Positions 1 through 10,919 of a stretch of DNA of 64,000 bases are shown here, piece after piece. The notes beneath the pieces were generated by a model. It searched no databases and was not told the DNA's origin. It worked only from the letters and a program-made list of their open reading frames with translations. The DNA lies in the NCBI GenBank assembly GCA_947623455.1, contig OX392538.1, forward strand, positions 28,767,001 through 28,831,000, in the 5' to 3' direction. The stretch's first letter is position 1; each line of letters begins with the position of its first letter. The DNA is from Mimachlamys varia. Its lineage: Eukaryota; Mollusca; Bivalvia; Pectinida; Pectinidae. The translations under genes and the position numbers were made by a program.

Positions 1-540
1 ATTTACTGGTTTTATTACTGCATTTGTTAATTTCTAAGTAAACATAACTGAAATAACATAATGACATATGAAAACAGTATTATATATGCATGAATATAGA
101 AATGTACTTACATTTTCTCTAAAATATCTCGTAGATACAGCAACACGTGTGTGTATGTTGACCTCTGCAGCAGCACTAGCTGATACTGGTCAAACAAAGG
201 AATCCCTAGTTTGAGCGGGAAACTGACCATATCAGTCTTATCAGTGAGGATATGTGCGTATCTAGTTTAGGGGGGCTGCATGTGTGTGTTATTATTATAA
301 ATACAAATTTAAATAAATCTTTACTTGTTGAGAATAAGAGGAAAATAAATAATATCCATTCTATAATTATAATACATACAACAGAGAATATTAAAACAAG
401 AAAATAAAGATTTCAAATATACCCTTGTTTTGAACGTTTATGTAGAATTTACACATTTACGTCTCTGCTTTATAGAATTAGTTTAAAGTATCTTAGGCAA
501 ACGAGCATTTTCTAGTTTTTCGTCGGAACTTTGGTTTAGT
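1..540. other. No recognisable feature
   Basis: AT-rich sequence with no long open frame, no splice-consistent exon and no repeat that I can match elsewhere in the window. Confidence 0.4.
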
Positions 541-683
541 TTGACGTGGATTTGACGTCAAAACCTGACATCAATATGACGTCAGTATATTTACGTTTTA
601 TTTACGTCAAATACTGGTCAGTGACGTCCTGACCTGAATCTGACGTAAATCTGACGTCAATCCGACGTCCAATGCCTGCTGGG
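541..683. repeat. Cluster of TGACGTCA-like motifs, possible end of a decayed DNA element
   Basis: TGACGT-type motifs recur about every 10-30 bases. Full TGACGTCA palindromes lie at 553-560, 577-584 and 652-659, with TGACGTC at 622-628 and variants between them. The stretch ends in a GC-richer word, GCCTGCTGGG. TGACGTCA is the classical CREB/ATF site, but the regular spacing and GC-rich end look more like the subterminal array of a transposon than a promoter. No partner end was found nearby. Confidence 0.45.
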
Positions 684-1391
684 ATGAAATAAATAATCAT
701 TATTTAAAACGTGCATAGTTAGCTCCCTTTGTATTATGAATAACCCACATTCTGTCAACTTGTTCAAAACGCAGTAATCTTTTCTTCGGTCCCATTATCT
801 TTTTCATTGAATAACATGTATTTATATAAGTTAATTAGATACGTGTTTAATGCCAAGTGCTACAGACACAGATATTTATCCGTGTTGCACCCGGCGTGAC
901 TTGTATATACAGTATAAGCTATTTCCTTGCAATATACAGCTGTATAGCACGTCTGTGATGATGGGGCCATCTGATCACACCGACCAATGAAATCATTCAT
1001 AAGAGGGCCAGCCAGTCAGAGCCGTTATAACATTTGAGTATTACTCACCAGGCTGGGGTAAAGTTGATGCAGTTTGGTGCGATTGCTTGGCGTGGTAAGT
1101 GTACATTATTTCCTGTTTTTATTTTATCTGGTCTTTAGTGTAGCTACATGTTTTTGTTTTAGAATACACCTACACATTTACACGAATACCTTATTCACAT
1201 AGTTATTGGGAACTCGGAAATCCACAGGCACACCCACATTTACAGGAATACTTTGTTTGCATAGATATTGGGAACTGGAATAAGTACATGTAATTTGAAC
1301 ATTAGTAATTTACGTCGCTGCTGTTATGTATTCATAACTACAAATGTAGTTGCAAAGTTGCATGAAGTGTTAAATTTAAAAGTATGATTCT
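684..1391. other. No gene recognised; possible isolated donor-like site
   Basis: No coding exon can be supported. Around 1090-1100 the sequence GGCGTGGTAAGTG looks like a splice donor, but no exon or matching acceptor can be tied to it. Confidence 0.3.
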
Positions 1392-2200
1392 TTAAAGAGG
1401 CATCATGGTAAAACTTATTTAGAACTACTGTATATATACAGATTGAACGCATTTTGTGGAAAATTAATGGGCGATTCACTCTGAAAAATGTTCTCAAAAA
1501 CGTTAATTAATAATTAAACAAGTGAATCACTATTTGTTGAGCAACGATTTGGACATAATTATATTATACATTTTTTTCCCTGCACTTCTCTTGTTCAACC
1601 CTGACACCTCCTTATAAGACAGCAAGCTCTGTTTACTCAGAGAAAATGACACAATAAAGTATTGGCGGAAAATGGCTCATCTCTTCGATGGCCGAATATT
1701 TATTTTACTTATTTTTAAGAAAATTTTAACACATTTTAAAATTGCATTTTTTATGAGTAAAGGTGCGGCCTATAAATAAAGCGCCACAAGACATCATAAA
1801 AGTGAAACGTTATGATGACGCCGCCACCCTTGATATTTTTTGCGTTGTAAACTGTATATGATAACGCATGCGCATTACACGCTACATCGGTTAACAAAAA
1901 ATGGCTACTTGCAAGCGTTACCTACATGTAACTTCAAATGTACCAAGCGAAAAGTTGCCGAATGGTCAAAACGCAACAGAAGGACTATATTACGGAAGCA
2001 TATATATATATATTATGAGGGATGGGAAGTATTCATTTGTTTACCTTGTAAAACGCCGGTATAGGTGTGACTGATGTTATAGTGTATACAGCTTCAATTT
2101 AAACAAAATGAATAAATTTATGTCATCATGCGTGGAAAAAAATTGCTTTTCATACCTAATCTATGAAATACAGAAGGTACAAATATTATCGGGTTGGGAC
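1392..2200 (-). mobile_element. Family J TIR element, truncated inverted copy
   Basis: Starts with TTAAAGAGGCATCATGG, the reverse complement of the right end of the copy at 14701-16517. Similarity in inverted orientation continues through the CCATTAATTTT block, the GCGCATGCG palindrome near 1865 and the block near 2150-2200 that matches 15200-15245. The opposite end is missing, so the copy is truncated. No transposase is visible. Confidence 0.65.
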
Positions 2201-3005
2201 CCTGGTATTGAATTTGATACAAATAAAAATTTATGCATAACAGATATTCCGTCGTAAACTTTTATTTGTCTAGAGATCTCCTACAGTTTTCAACCGATTT
2301 CTTTCAAACTTGCTAGGCTTCACCACTATGACATGAAGTTGTGTTTTCCTTTGGGATGCAATTTGGGGCATTATGTAGAAAACATCAGAACATTTTTGTG
2401 TTTTCTTAAATTACTTTAAAATTTGGTATGGTACTTCGAAAGCTATAATATTCAACATGTATTACAGGTTTTGTTACGTTATTTCAACCTTTCACGTAAC
2501 AGCATACATGTAGAAAATGCATTTCTGTTGATACTTAAAAACCTGTAATATTTAACATATGTTTTGTTGCAAATATAGGCATTATGTAGAAAATGCATTT
2601 CTGTTGTAAACTGTTTTGTCCGGAGATCTTCTCCTACAGTTTTCAACCGATATCTTTCAAACTTGGTAGGCTTAATCAACATGACATGAAGTTGTATTTT
2701 CCTGTATGACATTTCAATAAGATAATATTAATAATTACGGCATTATGTACAAAGTGTCGGAACGTTTTGGATTTTCTTAAATTCCTCTACACTTTGGTAT
2801 AATACTTTGAAAAACTATAATATTTAACATAGATTATGGGTTATGTTGAGTTATTTCAACTTTTCGCGGAACCGACTTGCATATTTGCAACTGCAAAATA
2901 TAGGCATTATGTAGAAAATGCATTTCTGTCGTAAACTGTTTTGTCCGGAGATCTGCTCCTGCAGTTTTTAACTGATATCTTTCAAACTTATTAGGCTTAA
3001 GGACG
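2200..3005. repeat. Degenerate tandem repeat, ~325-355 bp period, about 2.3 copies
   Basis: A block containing TTTCAACCGATTTCTTTCAA recurs near 2288, 2642 and 2966. It is accompanied by the word GGCATTATGTAGAAAA and by a CATGACATGAAGTTGT segment in the first two copies. Spacing is ~354 and ~324 bases. Short minus-strand open frames through it are translations of the repeat, not genes. Confidence 0.65.
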
Positions 3006-3289
3006 CTCGACCTTACGTAATACACAAATTTTGATTCTCGTTTTGTGATGACGTACCTTCTTCTTTGTGCACCCGGTATTTAAAAAAACGGGGTATCAAA
3101 TTCGTTCTACACAGTGATATGACGCGATGTCAACAATGGCGAGATGAGAGGGGACGGTTCAAGTCTTCAACTTAAGTATTAAGTATTCAAATAAAGTATT
3201 GTCCTGACCACTCCTATTGCAAAACAACAACAAAATTAGATGTACACGATATCGACACATGGTCGGACACTGCCCTTACCTACAAATTA

Positions 3290-3690
3290 CGCATTTGCCT
3301 TGTAATTCCACAAATTTTCCACAGTTTCTCCACATTGGTAATATATGCACTTAATACGCAAATGTGGAGTATTGAGAATTTGAAATCCACATAAATGCGT
3401 AAAAAATGTGGAAAAAGTGAAAAGGAACTGTTCTTCCAAAGATGTGGATTATTTTTACGCTAATGCGTAAAGTATTCTGCACTTTTTACGCACAATTTTA
3501 CACATTTGCGTAAAATTATTCTTCATCTACTTTTCCGCAGATACGTAAATTTACATTGCACATGCGTAAAAAGTTCTTGGTGATATTTACGCAATATTTA
3601 CGCACAAGTATAGATTTTTTTGTGTGGAGTTTACGTGATATTTACGCACAAGCGTAAAAAATTATTTGTGATGTTTACGCGATATTTATG
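3290..3690. repeat. TGCGTAAA / TTTACGCA motif array
   Basis: At least a dozen copies of TTTACGCA or its complement TGCGTAAA, mixed with TGTGGA and TCCACA words, at irregular spacing of 15-40 bases. Both orientations occur, so the region can fold on itself. There is no coding content. Confidence 0.55.
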
Positions 3691-3699
3691 CACACGCAT

Positions 3700-4102
3700 A
3701 CATTTTTGTACAGCTTCAAAATATCCTGTCAAAAAACTAAATATCAAATTAAGTATCTTAATGACTAAAAAACAATGTAGGTCATTATACATTGTTAAAA
3801 GTTTCTGTTATCATTAAAGATGATGTGAAAAATAAAGGTCACAGTGACAGTGTTTCATCATAAAAAAAAATTGAATAATATGGAATAGATGCAGTGAAAC
3901 ATGGTTTCCTTTCTCTAAAGGTTGAGAAAGAGGTCACAGTGCCCTAGTTTGGTACCAAGTACATTTTCTTCCCATGAAATGGTACTTGATATGCTTTGAA
4001 AAAGACAAACGGATACCTCACCATGGCATGAATTTCTCACTGCAATTTTGACAATGCCCTTGAGGCACGCCAAGATCAAAACACAACAGGTGTACCACAG
4101 CA
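3700..4102. other. Probable 3' UTR and downstream flank of the BEN-like gene
   Basis: Lies directly downstream (lower coordinates) of the minus-strand stop codon at 4103-4105. The open frame of 62 codons on the minus strand from 4103 has no exon signals. I did not find an unambiguous polyadenylation signal. Confidence 0.3.
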
Positions 4103-4200
4103 CTATTTCTTCCCTTTATTAACACAAGATGGCTTTAAAATGTCCGCAAGTTTTCTGTTAATCCCACTTATAGCACATCCAAATTGTTCTTGAATTATCT
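4103..4200 (-). CDS. Exon 9 of the BEN-like gene, with stop codon
   Basis: The acceptor is CTTTTTCAG. Two bases complete a codon from exon 8, then the frame reads IIQEQFGCAISGINRKLADI and ends LKPSCVNKGKK with TAG at 4103-4105. INRK followed by L-x-D-x-L matches the last helix of BEN domains. The other two frames close at once. Confidence 0.55.
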
Positions 4201-7200
4201 CTGAAAAAGAAAAAATAACATTTAATATACTGTCACTACTGAATGATTTTTCTTTTAAATTGGAAGCTGTTATTATATATATAAGTGGCTTACTATAATA
4301 AGATGCAATATTGAATAATTAATTTCTCAAAAATTTCTTGAATTCAACAAAAAAGTTTAATATTTAAATACTCAATATCAAATTAGCACAAGTGTTGTTA
4401 TGAAGGTATATTTTTTTCTTATTTATGTTTGTTACACTGTATGCCATAAATGCTCATCAAATCTGTTATACAAGCAACTTCAGTCCAAAATATCACATTT
4501 AACAACTACCGGGTACACAAATTTCAATTACTATAGCTAAGATATTTACATTGCATGGTTCTATCAAAGGTATGATTTCATTCATTACTAAAAATCATAT
4601 TAGTTGTAAATCATTGTGGTTGTTGCCCAAAGATTTTAGAAAGAATTGGCAACATGCCACCAATTACTACAATAAAACTTTATAAAGCATTGATATATAT
4701 ATATGTTTACATTGGCTTCCAATCTAGGCACATTAAACACTTACCACACAGTACTTCTTTTTTGTTCTGGTCTATAGCTGACCTAGCTGCCACCAAATCC
4801 TGTTGCCGATTTCCCCCTAAGCTCCACTTCGGTAAACATATTTCTCAAAAGCAGCTTTGTTGCTTTTGAGAAATCTTTACAGCAAGCAACTTTGCATTTC
4901 AGTTGTTCCTGAATAAATGTGAAATTTGCAATATTATCAATTATTTAATTTGAAAACTGTATATAAGAAATAAATCTCATAAATATCTGTAATATTTAAG
5001 ATACATTTATCTGAGAGTTCAATTCATTTTCAAATAATATTTTACATAATACCGAAAATAGCTTTATATGGCTCTATCCATGGTACAAACAATGAACAAT
5101 GCTACAGTTTGTTTAAACATTTTCATTTATAGAAGACATACCTTACTGTAACCATTGTATAACTCTGTTGTTTTGTCGGACTCAGCAGATGCCTGTATCA
5201 AGAAAATGCATTGTCATTACATAAGTAATAATTTTAAGAGATATGATTCATGTCTGGATGGTCTTAATTGTAAACATGCAGTACTATAGCACTATAAAAG
5301 CATAGCGTGGAACAGTGTTACTCTAAATCAGCATTTATAGAACACCCATTTCAAAAGAAAGGCATTACAAGTACCTGTTTACCAAAATGATATGTATGTA
5401 TTGATTTTAAAATATGTATTCAATCAGTCATAAGTAAATTGCTATAGATTGTAAAATAAAGCATTAAGGTTAAATTTCTGATTAAAGTTATGTACTTACA
5501 GATGAGATCCCATTTGAAGTTGAAGGTCCAGCTGTGGCTCTACTGGTCAGCAGCAGGTTATAATTCTAGCAAACATACAATATATCACACTTTAGGAGAT
5601 CATTTGCCTTGTATACTCAGTTGAGTCATTTTACTCCTGTGATTATCAAACTCCACTATGATACATATTGGGACCATTTACTTACTTAAATATTTATGAA
5701 TAATATTTAATTCACTAGGCTATTAAACTACACTGCATTTAACAGAAATAGAGGAATGGTGGAGTAAAAGTTTATCCCAGAATACATTTTACTTCAAGTA
5801 AATTATTTAAGAATCAAATGCTACTTCAGTGTATACACAATAACTCTTCATGAATATTTACTTGAGTACATCATTCAATAAAGTTGAATATTTCTAAAAT
5901 CCAAGGATTTAGCTAATTACCTGTTTCAGGGTTTCCAGATCTTTTCCCTGTTGTGCTATAGCACCTTTCATCTCCATGACTGCAGTCTGGAGTGAACTGC
6001 AGTGGTGGCAGCAGTTGTGCAAGGTGTGGTTAGTCGTCTGATGTTCCGGTGTCCCATAAAGCAGATTCAAACTACTGCCAACCACTGCAGACGATTCACC
6101 ATATTTTCTTTGCGTCACGGGCACATCTTCAAACAAAGGGAATGGGTGGTTAACAGAGGGTGAGGAAAAGGATTGTGACTGGAAAGATGGGTTATCAGCT
6201 GAAGAAGGAGTGAACGAGAAACGGTTAAAATCAAAAAGACTAGAAGAAGGATTGGAGCTGAACATAGAAGTACTAGAGTTAAAGGAGCTAGCATAAGGTG
6301 TAAAGGTTGTGGTTACAGACGTGTTTGTGTTAGGAATGGAGGAGGGGGTCGCAGAAAAGTAGGTAGGTGGGACAGAAGAGGGGGTCACACAGGAGTTAGG
6401 AGGAGGGGCAGAAGAGGGGGTCACACAGGAGTTAGGAGTGGCAGAAGAGGGGGTCACACAGGAGTTAGGAGGAGGGGCAGAAGAGGGGGTAACACAGAAG
6501 TTAGGAGTGGCAGAAGAGGGGGTCACACAGGAGTTAGGAGGAGGGGCAGAAGAGGGGGTAACACATGAGTTAGGAGTGGCAGAAGAGGGGGTCACACAGG
6601 AGTTAGGAGGAGGGGCAGAAGAGGGGGTCGCAGAAAAGTAGGTAGGTGGAACAGAAGAGGGAGTAACACAGGAGTTAAGAGGAGGGGCAGAAGAGGGGGT
6701 CACACAGGAGTTAAGAGGAGGGGCAGAAGAGGGGGTCACACAGGAGTTAAGAGGAGGAGCTGAAGAGGGGGTCACACAGGAGTTAGGAGGAGGAGCAGAA
6801 GGGGGGGTAACACAGGATTTAGGAGGAGGGGCAGACGAGGGGGTAACACAGGAGTTAGGAGGAGGGCAGACAAGGGGGTAACACAGGAGTTAGGAGTGGC
6901 AGAAGAGGAGGTCACACAAGAGTTAAGAGGAGGGGCAAAAGAGGGGGTCACACAGGAGTTTAGAGGAGGGGCAGAAGAGGGGGTCACACTGGAGTTTAGA
7001 GGAATGGAAGTGGAAGTTGCTGAGGACTTTAATTCCATCTCCAACCTTGAAGCCTCCAGATTTTTTGCTATCTGTACAAGCTATGCAACAAAAAAAAAAA
7101 AAACACATGACAATTGACATGATCAGTCAATCATACAAATTCATTGGGTGTGGATGTACATGTGAACATCTGTGAGCTATATAAAGCATATTGAACTAAA

Positions 7201-9810
7201 ATCTAGATAATATATTATAGTAGTGCTTTTATATATACATGAACTTTTATCATACCTGGTAAGCAGGGGAGCCCAGCTTAAAGGATACAGTGCAAGGCAT
7301 TATTCCTGTATGTAATACTTATTAGAAATTACTTCAAATACCTTTGGTTTTTTGGTGTTCTCCTTGACACTGTTCTTAGGAGTTTTAGGAGCCACAGTCC
7401 TCTTCCCTGGCTTTTTCTGAAATAGATTTGTTTAAATTAAGATAGGTTAATGATGTCTCGCTGGTAATAGTTTTATACAACAAATCCTACAAGTCACCAG
7501 GGTTGTTTTCTTCAAGAATCTGTTTTTTTCACCAAGAAGGACAAACTTCATAATTTCACTTGCATAAAACATCTTAATATTGGAACATAAACTAAAAGAA
7601 AAATAAATACAAATGTAGTATCAGTACTTTCTGGTCTAGCCTTATTTGGTTGATGGATTTATATCTAGTTAAATTGATTGTAATAGTTTAATTCTGCACA
7701 TACTTTACCTTTTCTATAAAAGACGAAGCACTTTCTCCTGTAGCGGGCTCAGCTGCCTGTTTTGATGATACTGGAATCTGAATATATGAAATCAAATCAT
7801 AAACTCCATTGTGTGCAATCCCTGCATTAAATCCTACATAGTTTATCGGAAACATGTTAAATTGAAATTACAACGAAATCTTCAATCACAGTCTTCGATT
7901 AAGAAAACAATTTTAAACTGACCAAATACATACAAATATTACTTTTCCCCACAAATTTCTTATTACAGGAGTTTGATCGTTTCCTGCTTAACTAACATAT
8001 TCTTCATGTACATGCATGATTTTACAGATAGTATAATAGCTTTTGAATAATTTTTAAAGGCTATGTATATATATAAATAAATTTTGTAGAGTGGTCTTTT
8101 GAAGTGGTATAACAATACTGCACCTGGTCATTTTCCTTCAAATCATTCAGGGCCTTTTTCAGGCGGTTGTCAGCTCCTCTGGCTGTAGATGCTGCCTCCA
8201 GCCTCCCATGTATCAGCATTTCCTCCAGGGTTTTGATTTTCACCATCTGCTGGAGGACTTTTTGGGATCTCTTTTTTCCTGTTTTGAAAATAAATAAAAC
8301 ACATACAACTTTGTTAAATAAAAAATGAAATAAATTGTTTGTTAATTTTTGATGGCCAAACAAGAACATTTATGATTTTAGTTTCAACTTAATACAAATA
8401 GTCCCTTTTTAAGATTCAGTAGGTTATAATTTATCATTAAGCATATATTTATTTTCAAAGTTTAATATCCATTTAGTTCATAAAATAAAGCTTTGATTTA
8501 TTTGTCAAATTATGTACATACATGCAACATATTTATAAACCAAAATTAAATCTTAAAAAATCCACATCTCCAGTAGTGTCTGGATTTTAGTTCAAGCATT
8601 AGAAATCACCATAATTATATACGAAACATGGCATTGTGGGGTGCTCCCAATTCTTAAGCCAAGCAAAGTTAAATATTACGTGAAATACTTTCTGTATGAA
8701 AACAGTACTGCAGTAATATAAGCTTTGACACATTTAAATCAAAACTAAAATGTTCAAAGCATGATGTCTGAATTTATGTTCATTTACCTAAAATATGTTA
8801 AGCACTATGATAAGATAATATTTGAACAATTCTGTATCTATCAGCATCAATATTTTATGCTGATTTTTTTATATTTATTATGTACTTCAGCAAGTCCAAC
8901 TATTTTTTAACCATTTTACTCGTACCTCTCAGAAGACACCCCTACCGACGATATTTTTTAAAATCTGACATGTCATTTTTCCCCCACGAATGACACTATG
9001 CCTCAAGTTTATTCTAGTCTATTTGTTATAGGTATTTGGTACAGTTTTCGTCTTATGAATCCACCTACTCAAAAAATAAGAATATGCCACGTTTTAGGTC
9101 AAGCTAGCATGACTTTATGTTAGGCTTACGATTGCGTAATTGCCACCCTTGTCAGCTTGTGCGTAACTGGTGGGGCATGGTCCCCAACGCTATTTTTTTT
9201 TGGCGTGGTTTTTTTTTTGAGAATTTTAGCCTAGAGCGTAGACATAACGTAGATTACTAGAACATAATAAAGCCAAAATACGAAATAAGATTCTAAGAGA
9301 TTTTTTGATGTAGCAGGCTAATAAGCTAGATCGATAGGCCTAACCCTCAGATTTTATATTTAAAGCCAAAGAGTATGTCTGGGAGTAAATTATATTTTAT
9401 GATCATCCCTTAGGCCTAGGTGACCAAAAACACAAATATTAACAGTGTTATCTACTCATCCATACTGTAGTAATTATCTCAAAGTTGATCAAGGATTGTA
9501 TTAAAATTAAACTGACCATGCTGTCCAATTTTAAAGATGAATTGCTATTCTGATAAAATCGGCCCGACAAATACACACCTTACATATATAAAACTTACTT
9601 ACCGTCACTTTGAAATAGAACAAATCCTCCAAATTCCTTAGAAACCACAACTGGCAATCCTTCTTCAGACAAATCCTCTATTTGAAAAGTTTTCCAAATT
9701 TTGGTGCCAATCTTCAGCCCTGATTCTGGATCCGAAATACGGAGATCCTGTGTCCTCTCAATCAAAACCGATTTGTCCTCCGTATAATATACCACACAGT
9801 GGGTCGCCAT
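4103..9810 (-). CDS. Nine-exon BEN-like protein gene, with two one-base frameshifts
   Basis: Exons (minus strand): 9810-9603, 8278-8124, 7777-7709, 7416-7342, 7080-5921, 5565-5500, 5192-5142, 4908-4745 and 4200-4103. Every intron is GT-AG and phases join: exon 1 ends with one base completed by two bases of exon 2, then phase 0 follows. The product would be about 680 residues: a compact N-terminal domain (~1-70), a helical segment rich in K/E/R, a Lys-rich linker, a Pro/Ser/Thr-rich minisatellite region, and a C-terminal helical part. The C-terminal part has NMFTEVELRG and, in the last exon, INRKLADIL. These are typical of BEN domains (DNA- and protein-binding, nuclear). Two homopolymer indels, near 6863 (one G missing on the plus strand) and at 4813-4817 (one extra C), break the frame. 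The gene is therefore either a recent pseudogene or intact with assembly errors. The BEN assignment is by motif memory only. Confidence 0.6.
4745..4908 (-). CDS. Exon 8 of the BEN-like gene, frameshifted, BEN-like motif
   Basis: The acceptor is TTTATTCAG and the strong donor is GTG|GTAAGTG. Phase 0 gives EQLKCKVACCKDFSKATKLL followed by LRNMFTEVELRG, then a stop at 4783-4785. The last exon requires the next frame. The two frames are joined if one C of the C5 run at 4813-4817 is extra: the reading then continues as GNRQQDLVAARSAIDQNKKE into exon 9 with correct phase. The FTEVEL core after a run of hydrophobic residues is the BEN signature I rely on. Confidence 0.5.
5142..5192 (-). CDS. Exon 7 of the BEN-like gene (17 residues)
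   Basis: 51 nt, phase 0 at both ends, acceptor TTGATACAG, donor AAG|GTATGT. It encodes ASAESDKTTELYNGYSK. Supported only by splice signals and phase agreement with exons 6 and 8. Confidence 0.5.
5500..5565 (-). CDS. Exon 6 of the BEN-like gene (22 residues)
   Basis: 66 nt, phase 0 at both ends, acceptor TTTGCTAG, donor TCT|GTAAGTA. It encodes NYNLLLTSRATAGPS and ends in a Ser-rich tail. It is a linker with no domain of its own. Confidence 0.6.
5921..7080 (-). CDS. Exon 5 of the BEN-like gene: Pro/Ser/Thr minisatellite exon
   Basis: The acceptor follows a long T tract (GTTGCATAG), with the exon from 7080. The donor is CTGAAACAG|GTAATTAG. The exon begins with a helical LVQIAKNLEASRLEMEL segment, then about 20 tandem copies of an 11-12 residue unit of the type TPSSAPPLNSCV / TPSSATPNSCV (33- and 36-bp variants). 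A Ser/Phe-rich stretch, a Cys/His cluster (HNCCHHCSSL) and a helix (VMEMKGAIAQQGKDLETLKQ) follow. One plus-strand G is missing at 6861-6867 (GGAGGGCAG against GGAGGGGCAG in other units). This shifts the frame and gives a stop at 6772-6774. The exon would be 387 codons with that base present. Confidence 0.65.
6340..7005 (-). repeat. Coding minisatellite (33/36-bp units)
   Basis: On the plus strand the unit reads GGGGCAGAAGAGGGGGTCAC followed by ACAGGAGTTAGGAGGA. Alternation of APP-type (36 bp) and ATP-type (33 bp) units forms a higher-order ~69 bp period in the middle of the array. All unit lengths are multiples of three except for one G deletion near 6863. This indicates that the array evolved under reading-frame constraint. 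Confidence 0.8.
7342..7416 (-). CDS. Exon 4 of the BEN-like gene (basic linker)
   Basis: 75 nt, phase 0 at both ends, acceptor CTATTTCAG, donor AAG|GTATTT. It encodes 25 residues with 9 Lys and 1 Arg (KKPGKRTVAPKTPKN...). This is a plausible nuclear localisation signal, in keeping with a DNA-binding protein. Confidence 0.6.
7709..7777 (-). CDS. Exon 3 of the BEN-like gene (23 residues)
   Basis: 69 nt, phase 0 at both ends, acceptor CATATATTCAG, donor AAG|GTAAAG. It encodes a low-complexity Ser/Ala/Glu linker (IPVSSKQAAEP...). Its short, exactly in-phase length makes it a cassette that could be skipped without a frame change. Confidence 0.6.
8124..8278 (-). CDS. Exon 2 of the BEN-like gene (helical segment)
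   Basis: 155 nt. The acceptor is TTTTCAAAACAG and the donor is CAG|GTGCAG. The first two bases complete a Gly codon begun in exon 1. It encodes KKRSQKVLQQMVKIKTLEEM and continues with LIHGRLEAA and DNRLKKALNDL. The pattern is strongly helical and heptad-like, which suggests a coiled coil or dimerisation segment. Confidence 0.65.
9603..9810 (-). CDS. Exon 1 of the BEN-like gene
   Basis: Starts at an ATG (MATHCVVYYTEDKSVL...) and encodes 69 residues plus one base, ending at a strong donor, G|GTAAGTAAGT. The Cys-Val-Val-Tyr-Tyr-Thr start followed by alternating hydrophobic and charged residues resembles the small beta-rich N-terminal domain seen in several invertebrate BEN-domain proteins. That match is inference. 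The start was chosen because it is the first ATG after the GC-rich divergent promoter and the frame is closed upstream. Confidence 0.65.
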
Positions 9811-10142
9811 GATCAGGTGTCAGTCGGTTTTCAGGTGAGAAATATACAGGTAAAGGGATTGTAAAGATAAGTACTCGAGCGTAACGCCGTTCATTCATAA
9901 ACCGGTAGTTTAGAAAGGGCGGGATTTGGACCGCATGCGCACAAAAACAAGTTTTCGGAACACCTCTGTACTTGTTATAGCTGCCCATGACAAAATTTAA
10001 AGCGTTCGAACAACATCCGGTGTAAACACGAGTGTTGAACAACAGTTCACGTGCTCAGGAAGAAACAGAGAGTGCCATTTAAACAGTCGAGTGATTGAAC
10101 TACAAAACAGATAGCGATGGATTTGGCGAATTAGCTGAGATA
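9811..10142. promoter_or_regulatory. Short bidirectional promoter between two divergent genes
   Basis: Only 332 bp separate the minus-strand ATG at 9810 from the plus-strand ATG at 10143. The interval holds a GC box, GGGCGGG, at 9917-9923 and a GCATGCGC palindrome at 9933-9940 (the core of NRF1-type sites). It is richer in CpG than its surroundings. There is no clear TATA box. It probably drives both the BEN-like gene and the zinc-finger transcript. Confidence 0.4.
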
Positions 10143-10915
10143 ATGGACAATCAACAGGTAAACTGTTACAATTTTAACTGTGATAAACTCGTACATGATC
10201 ACAATTCGGATGGACAACAACGCGTCAGTGAACGGGGTCACGTTATCCCTCAATTTTTACAAGGTTAAGAATGCTTATAAAACAGCGGATAAAAAGTGTT
10301 GATTTTAATTACTGGTGTGCAAACCTTAATTACTAAGCGAAATTGAAAGGATTTACGCTATATATCACTAAAAATTCCGATGAGACTACGATCAATTACT
10401 TGGTATTAGTTACGATGAATTCATATATTTGTGCAGACAGTAAATTTAAATCGGGAAATTCTTTCAGTAGATTTAACTTAAAATCTAGCAATGTGATAGT
10501 ACTGTGAGAGCAAAACATGCCTTGCCCACACTGCTCTAGATCGATCTGATTGTCTATTTTATTAGCTATTGTTATGATGTACTTGTTTAATCTATAATAA
10601 CTGACCTCTTTGGTCTATGGTCTGTTTATGTTAGAAAGATAGATTATACTTTTACATAGATGATGTAATCCCATTCACAAAAGGAACCCAAATAAAATGA
10701 TTAATGCACTATTATTGGCAATATGACCAAAGTATTAAAATATGTTTTTTCTTCTTTAACTTAAAAGGAATATGAAGATTTAAGCTGTCTGCCAGAGGAA
10801 GAACTTGAGAGTTGTAGAGTGGACCAAACAACATGGTAATGCCCAAAGTGTCAAATGACATTATCTAGAAAACAGACTCTCAAGACCCATTTATTGGTCA
10901 AACATGAAATTAGAG
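10143..10915 (+). pseudogene. Two-exon C2H2 zinc-finger fragment with in-frame stop
   Basis: Exon 1 (10143-10157) reads MDNQQ and ends CAG|GTAAAC. Exon 2 (10768-10915) follows AAAAG and continues in phase with an acidic stretch (EYEDLSCLPEEELESC). After TTW comes TAA at 10837-10839, then CPKCQMTLSRKQTLKTHLLV-KH. That is a C-x2-C-x12-H-x4-H zinc finger. Exon 2 ends at the donor AGAG|GTAAC. The stop sits just before the first Cys, where a single base change from AAA would explain it. No later exon can be found before the repeats begin. A tiny upstream frame, MDLAN, overlaps the leader. It is a broken or truncated DNA-binding gene in divergent orientation to the BEN-like gene. Confidence 0.5.
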
Positions 10916-10919
10916 GTAA

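Noticed and set aside
1090..1100. First exon with donor GGTAAGTG
   Set aside because: A donor-like match alone, without an open frame, matching acceptor or downstream exon.
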